Shown piece after piece: positions 15,467 to 22,322 of a stretch of DNA of 32,363 nt. Both the position numbers and the translations under genes were made by a program. Below the pieces are notes generated by a model. It made no database searches. It was given only the letters and a program-made list of their open reading frames with translations, and was not told where the DNA came from. Source of the stretch: Candidatus Aminicenantes bacterium (GTDB lineage: Bacteria > Acidobacteriota > Aminicenantia > Aminicenantales > UBA4085). Where the stretch lies: assembly GCA_026393855.1 (NCBI GenBank), contig JAPKZJ010000108.1:80600-112962 (forward strand), written 5' to 3'. Each line of letters starts with the position of its first letter. Position 1 is the first letter of the stretch.

Positions 15467-16180
15467 GTGCTGGAAGTCGAGATCAAGATTCGGATCGGCG
15501 ATCCCAAGGCGATGCGGGACCGCCTGCTCGGACTGGGAGCCGCGCTGCGCCGGGAGCGGCACCGGGAAAACAACGTCCTCTTCGATTTCCCCGACGGTCG
15601 CTTGAAAGCCGGCGGCCGCGCTTTGCGGCTGCGCCTGGCCGGCCGGCGGGCCAGCCTGACCTTCAAAGGTCCGACCCAAAAATCGAGGCGCTTCAAGGTC
15701 CGGGAGGAATTCGAGACCGGGGTCCGCGACCTGGTTCAGGCTCGCAAGATCGTGCGGGCGCTCGGCTTGCGGCCCGTCTTCCGCTACGCCAAGATGCGGA
15801 CCGCTTTCCGGATGGGCAAGGTCTCAGTCTGCCTGGACGAAACCCTGTTGGGCAATTTTCTCGAACTGGAAGGCGAACGGCCGGCCATCGCCAGGCTGGC
15901 CGAAAAATTGGGCTTCCCGTCGCGGGAGTGGATCACCGCAGGCTATGTCCGGATGCTGGCCGAGGCCGGCTATCCGGAAGGGACGACTCACTCCTCGCCG
16001 TGCCCCTCGTCATCCTCATGGGCGGTGTCGTCGAACTCGGCCCCCTCTTCCTCAGCGGCCTCCGCCCCTTCTTCGGCTTCGTCGTCGTCCGCACCGGCGG
16101 CGCCGTCCAAATCGTCGATCTCGTCGTCGGGGGTGAAGACCTGTTCGTCGGCCTCGAGGAGGTCCTCGGGCCGGTCCTGA
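15467..16180 (+). CDS. CYTH-domain protein with antisense-encoded Ser/Ala tail
   Basis: A 237-residue protein that starts with GTG one base after the preceding stop. The first about 175 residues are a CYTH domain (class IV adenylate cyclase/thiamine triphosphatase fold): ExExK at 3-7 (LEVEIKIRI), RxR in ALRLRL, TFKGP, then FRYAKMRTAF and LDET...FLELEGE, all charged strands of the tunnel. Such enzymes hydrolyse or cyclise triphosphates. From about residue 178 the frame enters the antisense strand of rpoZ and becomes a Ser/Ala-rich low-complexity tail of 60 residues. That tail is the mirror of the acidic end of RpoZ and may not be functional. Confidence 0.82.
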   Translation: MLEVEIKIRIGDPKAMRDRLLGLGAALRRERHRENNVLFDFPDGRLKAGGRALRLRLAGRRASLTFKGPTQKSRRFKVREEFETGVRDLVQARKIVRALGLRPVFRYAKMRTAFRMGKVSVCLDETLLGNFLELEGERPAIARLAEKLGFPSREWITAGYVRMLAEAGYPEGTTHSSPCPSSSSWAVSSNSAPSSSAASAPSSASSSSAPAAPSKSSISSSGVKTCSSASRRSSGRS

Positions 16181-16392
16181 ATGATGTCGAAATCGACTAG
16201 GCCCTCGCGGACTTCAGCCTGGGCGATTCGGATGGGATTGCGGGATTTCGTCCGGATCTTCACCTTGGCGCCTTTGAGGAGCTGTTTGGCGCGCTTGGAC
16301 GCCACGATGACGAACCGGAATTTGCTGTCGAGCTTGCCATACGTCTGCAAAGGCGCGATCTCCTTGGGTTGAAAGTGGATGAAGGCGTCCAT
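15988..16392 (-). CDS. rpoZ: RNA polymerase omega subunit with long acidic tail
   Basis: A 134-residue omega subunit, which helps assemble RNA polymerase by clamping beta'. The conserved core is at about 20-65: KFRFVIVASKRAKQLL, then RNPIRIAQAEVREGLVDF. The last about 55 residues are very rich in Asp and Glu (DDEIDDLDG, EEGAEAAEEEGAEF) and make the protein longer than the usual 70-100 residues. I chose the ATG at 16392; a TTG 27 bp upstream would add MSCRADSVK, which has no support. No SD is seen. The 3' end overlaps the CYTH gene tail to tail by 193 bp. Confidence 0.85.
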   Translation of the reverse strand: MDAFIHFQPKEIAPLQTYGKLDSKFRFVIVASKRAKQLLKGAKVKIRTKSRNPIRIAQAEVREGLVDFDIIQDRPEDLLEADEQVFTPDDEIDDLDGAAGADDDEAEEGAEAAEEEGAEFDDTAHEDDEGHGEE

Positions 16393-16421
16393 TTTAACAG
16401 AATCGGCCCGGCAAGACAACC

Positions 16422-16450
16422 TTGAGTTTTAGCCCCGATTTCCCTAAGAT
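16422..16450 (+). promoter_or_regulatory. Promoter of the small acidic protein-uvrA operon
   Basis: TTGAGT (16422-16427), 17-bp spacer, TAAGAT (16445-16450). The predicted start near 16457 makes the ATG at 16461 the first usable codon and rules out the ATG at 16449, which lies in the -10. Confidence 0.6.
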
Positions 16451-16460
16451 GATAGTTTCC

Positions 16461-16706
16461 ATGGACGCCATCGAACGCGACGAGCCCGACCGCGACCCGG
16501 TCCATGCCCGTAAGACATCCCGGCCTTGTGCCATCGAGGACGGCGACGCCCCGGCCGGCGGCTGGACCCGGCTGAAGCGCCTGTTCCGGGGGCGGGCAGA
16601 ACGGCGGGCCGCCGAGATCGAGGCGATCCCTCCCCTGGAACCGGAATCCATCCCCGAGCCGCCCGAGGAGATTCCCCCGGCCGACGATGGCCCCGACTCC
16701 TTCTGA
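16461..16706 (+). CDS. Small hypothetical protein upstream of uvrA
   Basis: An 81-residue protein that I do not recognise. It is hydrophilic: a charged N-terminus (MDAIERDEPDRDPVHARK), a basic middle (TRLKRLFRGRAERRAAE) and an acidic, proline-rich end (PPLEPESIPEPPEEIPP). There is no membrane segment and only one cysteine. The start is set by the promoter just upstream, leaving a 4-nt leader. The uvrA-like gene starts 8 bp after the stop, so the two form an operon. It may be an accessory protein of the UvrA-like ATPase, or simply a short leader gene; coding is supported by position and open frame only. Confidence 0.55.
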   Translation: MDAIERDEPDRDPVHARKTSRPCAIEDGDAPAGGWTRLKRLFRGRAERRAAEIEAIPPLEPESIPEPPEEIPPADDGPDSF

Positions 16707-16714
16707 GCTTTGAT

Positions 16715-19700
16715 ATGACTCCCCCGCTCCCGACTCTCCCGTCGATCCGTGTCCGCGGCGCCCGCCAGAACAACCTGCGTTCGCTGGACACGGACATCCC
16801 CCACGACCGCTTGACGGTCGTCACCGGCGTCTCGGGGTCGGGCAAGTCGTCGCTGGCCTTCGACGTCGTCTTCCGGGAGGCCCAGCGCCGCTATCTGGAG
16901 TCCTTCTCCGCCTCGGCCCGGCTGGTCATGGGCAAGCTCCTGCGGCCGGAAGTGGATCACATCGACGGGCTCCGCCCCGCCGTCGCGGTCTCCCAGCGGA
17001 CGACAGCGTCCGGCCCCCGTTCGACGGTCGGCACCCTGACCGAGCTCCTCGATCTGCTGCGGCTCCTGATGGCCCGGATCGGCCGGCCGCCCGCCGGATT
17101 CCCCCTGAAGCTCGAGCGGAGCCTGTTCTCCTTCAACTCCCCCCGGGGCGCCTGCCCGGCTTGCCGCGGATTGGGGGTCGAGGACGCCATCGATCCCGGC
17201 CTGATCATCGCCGACCCGGCCAAGACCATCCGGCAGGGAGCCTTGGCGTTGACGACCCCGGCTGGTTATATCATCTACAGCCAGGTGACGATGGACGTCC
17301 TCGACGTCGTCTGCCGGGCCCACGGCTTCGACGTCGATACACCCTGGCAGAACCTGGACGAAGAGGCCCGCCGGATCGTGCTGCACGGCTCGGATCGGGT
17401 CCGTATCCCTTTCGGCAAGCATCCCTTAGAATCCAGGCTGCGCTGGACGGGGATTACGGCCCGCCCCAGGCAAGAAGGAACGTACAAAGGCATCCTGCCG
17501 GTCATGGAGGCCATTCTCCGGACCAAGCGAAACGACGGCATCCTGCGCTATGCCCGGACGATGCCTTGCGCCGCTTGCGCGGGCCGACGCCTCCGGCCCG
17601 AAGCCCTCCAGGTTCTTTTCCGGGGTCGTTCGATCGCCGATTGGACCCGCCTGACGATTGGCCGGTTGGCGGCGGACTTCCAAGGCCTGACCTTCGAACC
17701 GGGCGAGGCCGCGGCCGGCGAGGCCGTGCAGCGCGCGTTGATCGAACGGGCCGCAATCCTCCTCCGGCTCGGCCTGGGCCATCTCGCCCTGGACCGGCCG
17801 TCGTCCACCCTGTCGGGCGGAGAGGCGCAAAGAATCCGCCTGGCCGGCCGGGCCGGGAGCGGACTGCGCGGCGTGCTCTACGTGCTGGACGAGCCCACCG
17901 CCGGACTTCATCCGTCCGAGACGGCACGGCTGGTCGACGTCCTGTGGACTCTGCGCGACGCCGGCAATACCGTGCTCGTCGTCGAGCACGACGAGGACGT
18001 CATCCGGGCCGCCGATCACGTCATCGAGCTCGGGCCCGGGCCCGGACCCGCGGGCGGAACCGTCGTGTTCGCCGGCCCGCCCGGCGAAAGGCCCCTCGCC
18101 GTCGCGGCTACCGGGTTCGCGCCGACGCGGCCCGGGACCGGCGCCCTGATCGTCCGCAACGCCCGCCTGCGCAATCTGCGCTCGGTCACGGCGGAGCTCC
18201 TGACCGGCGCCCTCAACGCGGTCTGCGGGCCGGCCGGGTCGGGAAAATCCACCCTCGTCCGTGAGGTCCTGGCCGCCCGCCTGCGGACCGGCGCTTTCGG
18301 GCCGGGCCTGGATGCCGACGGTGTGGACGTCCCCTTCCCCCGCTTCCGGCTCATCGAGATCGACCAGACGCCGATTGGACGGACGCCGCGCTCCAATCCC
18401 GCTACATACACGGGAGTCTCGGACCGGATCCGGGATCTTTTCGCGGCCTCGCCGGAGGCGGTCGCCCGCGGCTTCGGGCGCGGCCGCTTCTCCTTCAACA
18501 CCCCCGGCGGCCGCTGCGAGCGATGCCTGGGCGCCGGCTGGGAATCGGTGGGCATGCATTTCCTGGGCGACGTGGACGTTCCCTGCCCGGCCTGCGAAAC
18601 GCGCCGCTTCAATCCGGCGACCCTCGAAGTCAAAGTCCGCGGCCGGGACATCCACGAAGTCCTGGAGATGACGGTCGACGAAGCCGCCGTCTTCTTCCCC
18701 GAGCCCGAGCGGCTCTCCCGCGACCTCGGCTGGATGTCGCGCCTGGGCCTGGGATATCTCAAGCTCGGGCAAAGCTCCACCACCCTGTCCGGCGGCGAAG
18801 CCCAGCGGGTCCGGCTGGCCGCGGAGCTGATGCGCCCCGAAACCGGGACCATGATCTTCCTCCTCGAGGAGCCGACGACGGGCCTCCACCGGCGGGATAC
18901 AGACGCGCTGCTGACCGCCCTGGACGATCTCGTCCGCCGCGGGCACACCGTCATAGCCATCGAGAACGATCCCTGGTTCTTGAAGTCCGTCGATCGGCTG
19001 ATCGAGCTGGGGCCAGGATCGGGCCCGGACGGCGGATCAATCGTCTTCGCCGGCCGGCCGGCGGACGCGGCCTGCCGGGCCGATTCGCCCATAGGCCGAT
19101 CGCTGGCCGGCCTGTTCGCGGCACCGAAGGACGCGCCTCGGCCGATAGCCCCGCGCCGCACGAAATCGGTCCGGACCGAGACGGCCCGGGAGCCGATCTG
19201 CCTGACCGGCGTCACCACGCATAACCTGCGCTCGATCCGGGCGGAATTCCCGTTCGAGAAGCTGACGGTCGTCGCCGGGCCCTCGGGAAGCGGCAAATCG
19301 TCGCTGGCCTTCGACACCCTGTTCGCCGAATCCCGGCGCTGCTTCCTGGAGAGCTTTTCGACCTATGTCCGGGACCGCCTGGATCCCGGCGAAAAAGCCG
19401 ATTTCGAATCGGCCCGGGGATTGACGCCGCCCCTGGCCGTGGGCCCCCGGACGGCCGGACGCCATCCGCGGTCCACGGTGGGAACGATGACCGAGATCCA
19501 CGACTACGCCCGGCTGCTTTATTCGCGGGCGGGCCGGGACGAAGCGGGGAACGAACCGCCCGGGCTGTCGGCGGCGCATTTCTCCTTCAACACCGAGGAG
19601 GGCGCCTGCCCCTGCTGCGGCGGCCTCGGCCGGCTCGCGGCCGCCGACCCGGAAGCTTTGATCACCGACCCCGCAAAGCCGCTCGTCGACGGGGCTATGA

Positions 19701-21631
19701 ACGGGACGAAGACTGGACGCTTTTATGGCGATCCCTTCGGCCGCCATATCGCCGCGCTGAAGGCCGCCGGTATGGCCGCCGGAATAGATTTCAGCCTCCC
19801 CTACCAGGCGCTCAGCCCGGAAGCCCGGCGCTTGGCTTTTCGAGGCACGGACGATACCGTTTATGACATCGTCTGGTCCTATAAGCGCGGAAATCGCCAG
19901 GGCGATTTTAATTTCCGCGGCCCCTGGCCGGGATTCGCCGGCTTGATCGAGGAGGAATACGCCCGCAAGCACGGGGATTCGCGCGGCGAATCCCTGAAGA
20001 TGTTCCTGCAAAACGCCCCCTGCCCGGAATGCGGCGGCCGCCGGTTGAAACGAGAAGCCCTAGCGGTGACCTTCGGCGGACTCTCCCTGCCCGGGTTCAG
20101 CGCTTTAAGCATCGAGGACGCCGAAGCCCGGCTTTCCGAAAATGAAGTCCTCGATACGCTGGGACCGAAAGCCCGCGCGGCTGCCGAAGCCCTTTGGCCC
20201 GAGATTCTCCGCCGCCTGGGACTTCTGCGGCAGGTCGGCCTGGGCTATCTGTCGCTCGACCGGCGAGCCGAGACTCTATCCGGCGGAGAGCATCAGCGCC
20301 TCCGCCTGGCCTCCCTTTGGGGCGCCCGGCTGACGGGCGTCACCTTCGTGCTCGACGAGCCGACCCGGGGACTCCACGCCCGCGATACCGAGCGCCTGAT
20401 CAGCTCGCTCCGCGGGCTGGTCGGGGCGCGCAACACCGTCGTGGTCGTTGAACACGACCTCGACGTCATCTCGGCGGCCGATCAGGTCATCGAGCTCGGT
20501 CCCGGGGCGGGCAAGGCCGGCGGGCTCATCACGGCGCAGGGCTCGCCCGCCGCTCTGCGAGCCGATCCCGCCTCCTCCACCGGACACGCTTTGCGGTCGG
20601 CCGGGAATCGTCCGGCTCCCCTGCCGGCCGATCCGGCGCCCGGGTTGATCGTTCGCGGCGCCCGGGCCAACAACCTGCACAGGATCGACGTCGAGATACC
20701 GGCCCGGGCCCTGACCGTCGTCAGCGGCGTCTCCGGCAGCGGCAAATCCAGCTTGGTCAAAGGCGTCCTGCTTGCGACCGCCGAGGCCGGGCGGCCCATC
20801 GAGTGTCTCTCCGTCGAAGGCTTGTCCCGGTACGCTCAAGTCGTTTCCGTGGGCCAGGAGCCTCTCGGCGCAAGTCCGCTGGCCACGGCGGCCACCTATT
20901 TGCGGGTCTTCGACCAGATCCGCGGCCTGTTCGCGGAGACAGATGACGCGAGGCGCCTGGGCTTGGGCAAGAGGCATTTTTCCTACCTCACCGCCGCCGG
21001 ACGCTGTCCCGCGTGCGAAGGCTCGGGGGTCATCAGGCCGGGACTCGATTTTCTGGCCGAGACGGAAGCGATCTGCCCTTCCTGCGCAGGCCTGCGCTAT
21101 CGGCCGGAGGTCCTCGAAGCCCGATGCCAAGGGCTTACGATCGCCGACGTCCTGGCGCTGCCCCTTGAGAAGGCCGGCCTCGTTTTTGAGGATCGGCTTG
21201 TGCGGGACGCCGTCCGGGCGGCCGGGGAAACGGGGCTGGGATACCTGCAGCTCGGCCGGACGCTGGACACGCTCTCGGACGGAGAGGCCCAGCGGCTGAG
21301 GTTGACGGAGGCGCTCATGAAGCCTTCCCCCGGCGAGACTCTTTATCTTTTCGACGAGCCCACGGCCGGACTTCAGGCGGCGGAAGTCGAGGGGTTGGCG
21401 AGAATTTTCGCCGGGTTACTTGGCCGAGGCCATACCCTGGTTGCCGTCGAGCACGACTTGGACCTTATCGCCAGGGCTTATCGGATCATCGATCTGGGCC
21501 CGGAGGGCGGGAACGCGGGCGGCCGGATCGTCGCCATCGGCACGCCCTCGGAAGTGGCGGCCGCGGCAGACTCGGCCACCGGAGCTGCCTTGCGGCGTCG
21601 ATTCGGGTACGGTCAGAACGCGCCCAATTGA
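16715..21631 (+). CDS. Fused double UvrA-like ABC ATPase, no UvrB-binding domains
   Basis: A 1638-residue protein with four ABC modules, equal to two UvrA chains in tandem (ordinary UvrA is about 940 residues). Walker A loops are at 38-45, 505-512, 855-862 and 1338-1345. Signatures are at 366-370, 691-695 and 1188-1192 (LSGGE) and at 1520-1524 (LSDGE). Walker B acids are Asp392-Glu393, Glu718-Glu719 (Asp replaced by Glu), Asp1214-Glu1215 and Asp1547-Glu1548. The DNA-contacting zinc modules C-x2-C-x19-C-x2-C begin at Cys601 and Cys1431. In both halves only about 100 residues separate Walker A from FSFNxxxGAC (138 and 956), against about 230 in E. coli UvrA, so the UvrB-binding domain is missing. 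It may act as a UvrA2-type DNA or drug-adduct protein rather than in UvrB loading. Confidence 0.9.
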   Translation: MTPPLPTLPSIRVRGARQNNLRSLDTDIPHDRLTVVTGVSGSGKSSLAFDVVFREAQRRYLESFSASARLVMGKLLRPEVDHIDGLRPAVAVSQRTTASGPRSTVGTLTELLDLLRLLMARIGRPPAGFPLKLERSLFSFNSPRGACPACRGLGVEDAIDPGLIIADPAKTIRQGALALTTPAGYIIYSQVTMDVLDVVCRAHGFDVDTPWQNLDEEARRIVLHGSDRVRIPFGKHPLESRLRWTGITARPRQEGTYKGILPVMEAILRTKRNDGILRYARTMPCAACAGRRLRPEALQVLFRGRSIADWTRLTIGRLAADFQGLTFEPGEAAAGEAVQRALIERAAILLRLGLGHLALDRPSSTLSGGEAQRIRLAGRAGSGLRGVLYVLDEPTAGLHPSETARLVDVLWTLRDAGNTVLVVEHDEDVIRAADHVIELGPGPGPAGGTVVFAGPPGERPLAVAATGFAPTRPGTGALIVRNARLRNLRSVTAELLTGALNAVCGPAGSGKSTLVREVLAARLRTGAFGPGLDADGVDVPFPRFRLIEIDQTPIGRTPRSNPATYTGVSDRIRDLFAASPEAVARGFGRGRFSFNTPGGRCERCLGAGWESVGMHFLGDVDVPCPACETRRFNPATLEVKVRGRDIHEVLEMTVDEAAVFFPEPERLSRDLGWMSRLGLGYLKLGQSSTTLSGGEAQRVRLAAELMRPETGTMIFLLEEPTTGLHRRDTDALLTALDDLVRRGHTVIAIENDPWFLKSVDRLIELGPGSGPDGGSIVFAGRPADAACRADSPIGRSLAGLFAAPKDAPRPIAPRRTKSVRTETAREPICLTGVTTHNLRSIRAEFPFEKLTVVAGPSGSGKSSLAFDTLFAESRRCFLESFSTYVRDRLDPGEKADFESARGLTPPLAVGPRTAGRHPRSTVGTMTEIHDYARLLYSRAGRDEAGNEPPGLSAAHFSFNTEEGACPCCGGLGRLAAADPEALITDPAKPLVDGAMNGTKTGRFYGDPFGRHIAALKAAGMAAGIDFSLPYQALSPEARRLAFRGTDDTVYDIVWSYKRGNRQGDFNFRGPWPGFAGLIEEEYARKHGDSRGESLKMFLQNAPCPECGGRRLKREALAVTFGGLSLPGFSALSIEDAEARLSENEVLDTLGPKARAAAEALWPEILRRLGLLRQVGLGYLSLDRRAETLSGGEHQRLRLASLWGARLTGVTFVLDEPTRGLHARDTERLISSLRGLVGARNTVVVVEHDLDVISAADQVIELGPGAGKAGGLITAQGSPAALRADPASSTGHALRSAGNRPAPLPADPAPGLIVRGARANNLHRIDVEIPARALTVVSGVSGSGKSSLVKGVLLATAEAGRPIECLSVEGLSRYAQVVSVGQEPLGASPLATAATYLRVFDQIRGLFAETDDARRLGLGKRHFSYLTAAGRCPACEGSGVIRPGLDFLAETEAICPSCAGLRYRPEVLEARCQGLTIADVLALPLEKAGLVFEDRLVRDAVRAAGETGLGYLQLGRTLDTLSDGEAQRLRLTEALMKPSPGETLYLFDEPTAGLQAAEVEGLARIFAGLLGRGHTLVAVEHDLDLIARAYRIIDLGPEGGNAGGRIVAIGTPSEVAAAADSATGAALRRRFGYGQNAPN

Positions 21632-22047
21632 CAGTGCCGGATGGGGACGCCCAACGAGTCGGCGACATAGCCAGCCTGGATGCGGTCGACGCCGAACCGT
21701 TCGGCTTCCCGCCAGATCGCCAGGCACGACAGATCGCCGCGGCCGTCGCGTGCCGCGAGCAGCGCTTCCTTCAAGCCGGAGGGGATGGGACGCTCGGTAG
21801 CGCCGGCGGCGGCCCAACCCTTGGCATGCCCAGGGAAGCCGAACAGGCCGAGCTGGCAGCGGGTCAGACGGATGGCCAGCGCGTCGGCCGTGCGCCCGAC
21901 GTCGCCCGGGCCGACTCCCAAGCGCCCCGCGGCGTCGAAAGCGGCCTGACAAGGCAACAGCCCGCTTTCCAGGCGGCCGCGAAAGTCAGCAGCGATCGCC
22001 GGATCGGCCGTCAAGTCGGGAGGTAGCTTTTTATCGTCGAGGGCCAT
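21613..22047 (-). CDS. Twin-repeat CQLG protein, possible Mo/W-linked regulator
   Basis: A 144-residue protein of no family I can name. It contains two copies of one about 40-residue unit (about 31-70 and 106-144): LPCQAAFDAAGRLGV then VGRTADAL, ending RCQLGLFG, and LSCLAIWREAERFGV then AGYVADSL, ending HCQLGAF. Each unit has cysteines at matching places (33/64 and 108/139) and a helix-turn-helix-like centre. Four cysteines suggest metal binding or redox sensing. AAGGAGA precedes the ATG, and a near-consensus promoter lies above it. It is divergent from the riboswitch-led transporter, with an inverted repeat between, so regulation of that transporter is a plausible but unproven role. Its 3' end overlaps the uvrA-like gene by 19 bp. 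Confidence 0.8.
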   Translation of the reverse strand: MALDDKKLPPDLTADPAIAADFRGRLESGLLPCQAAFDAAGRLGVGPGDVGRTADALAIRLTRCQLGLFGFPGHAKGWAAAGATERPIPSGLKEALLAARDGRGDLSCLAIWREAERFGVDRIQAGYVADSLGVPIRHCQLGAF

Positions 22048-22066
22048 GGAAGTCTCCTTGCCCCCT

Positions 22067-22095
22067 ATCCTAGACGAGCCGTCCCGGCGCGTCAA
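22067..22095 (-). promoter_or_regulatory. Promoter of the CQLG protein
   Basis: Minus-strand TTGACG (22095-22090), 17-bp spacer, TAGGAT (22072-22067). The leader is about 13 nt and holds the AAGGAGA Shine-Dalgarno. Confidence 0.7.
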
Positions 22096-22114
22096 TAAAC
22101 CCTGTTAATACTGA

Positions 22115-22159
22115 GCGGCGCTTCATCCCCCGATTTTAAAATCGGGGTTCGAGCGCCGC
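22115..22159. repeat. Bipartite perfect inverted repeat between divergent promoters
   Basis: The inner arms (22128-22137 and 22138-22147) form a 20-bp perfect palindrome, CCCCGATTTT/AAAATCGGGG. The outer arms GCGGCGCT (22115-22122) and AGCGCCGC (22152-22159) pair over 8 bp. The two sets are separated by 5 and 4 bases. The centre lies about 67 bp from the predicted transporter start and about 78 bp from the CQLG-gene start, which suits an activator or shared operator. There is no T-run on either side, so a terminator is unlikely. Confidence 0.8.
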
Positions 22160-22189
22160 GAACGTGCCGGATCGGACCCCGCGTGGCCG

Positions 22190-22198
22190 TGCTATAAT
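22190..22198 (+). promoter_or_regulatory. Extended -10 promoter of the transporter operon
   Basis: TGCTATAAT, a perfect extended -10. No good -35 is found at 16-18 bp, consistent with an activated promoter. The transcription start is predicted near 22205, exactly where the riboswitch-like fold begins. Confidence 0.75.
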
Positions 22199-22204
22199 AC
22201 AGCC

Positions 22205-22320
22205 TGTTCTCCGACCCGCGCGTCCTAAAGGCGAACCCAAGGCGCCCGGGCGAAGCGCCGGCTTCGGCCGGCCAAGGCCTGGAGGGAAACGTCCCGGCCT
22301 CCCGCATCGGAAAGGAGACA
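22205..22320 (+). ncRNA. Moco (molybdenum/tungsten cofactor) riboswitch candidate
   Basis: The 116-nt leader between promoter and ATG has the layout of the Moco RNA motif. The 5' end TGTTCTCC (22205-22212) pairs with GGAGACA (22314-22320), one T bulged, and CGA pairs with TCG next to it. Two hairpins follow: a GCCGGC stem with a TTCG tetraloop (22257-22272), and AGGCC/GGCCT enclosing GGGA/TCCC (22275-22300). After that hairpin comes GCCTCCCGCATCGGAAAGG (22298-22315), almost the same as the 3' part of the E. coli moaA leader as I remember it. The Shine-Dalgarno AAGGAG is inside the closing stem, so ligand binding should block translation. A variant answering tungsten cofactor is possible. Confidence 0.7.
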
Positions 22321-22322
22321 TC

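Noticed and set aside
17426-18946. 506-codon open frame opposite the uvrA-like gene
   Set aside because: It lies wholly within conserved ABC modules on the other strand, and its translation has no motif.
22128-22147. Palindrome as a transcription terminator
   Set aside because: There is no loop between the arms and no T-run on either side, and it lies between two divergent promoters.
22205-22320. Cobalamin riboswitch in the leader of a BtuFCD-like operon
   Set aside because: The B12-box (GCCACTG-type) is not present, and the 3' block and SD-containing closing stem match the Moco motif better.
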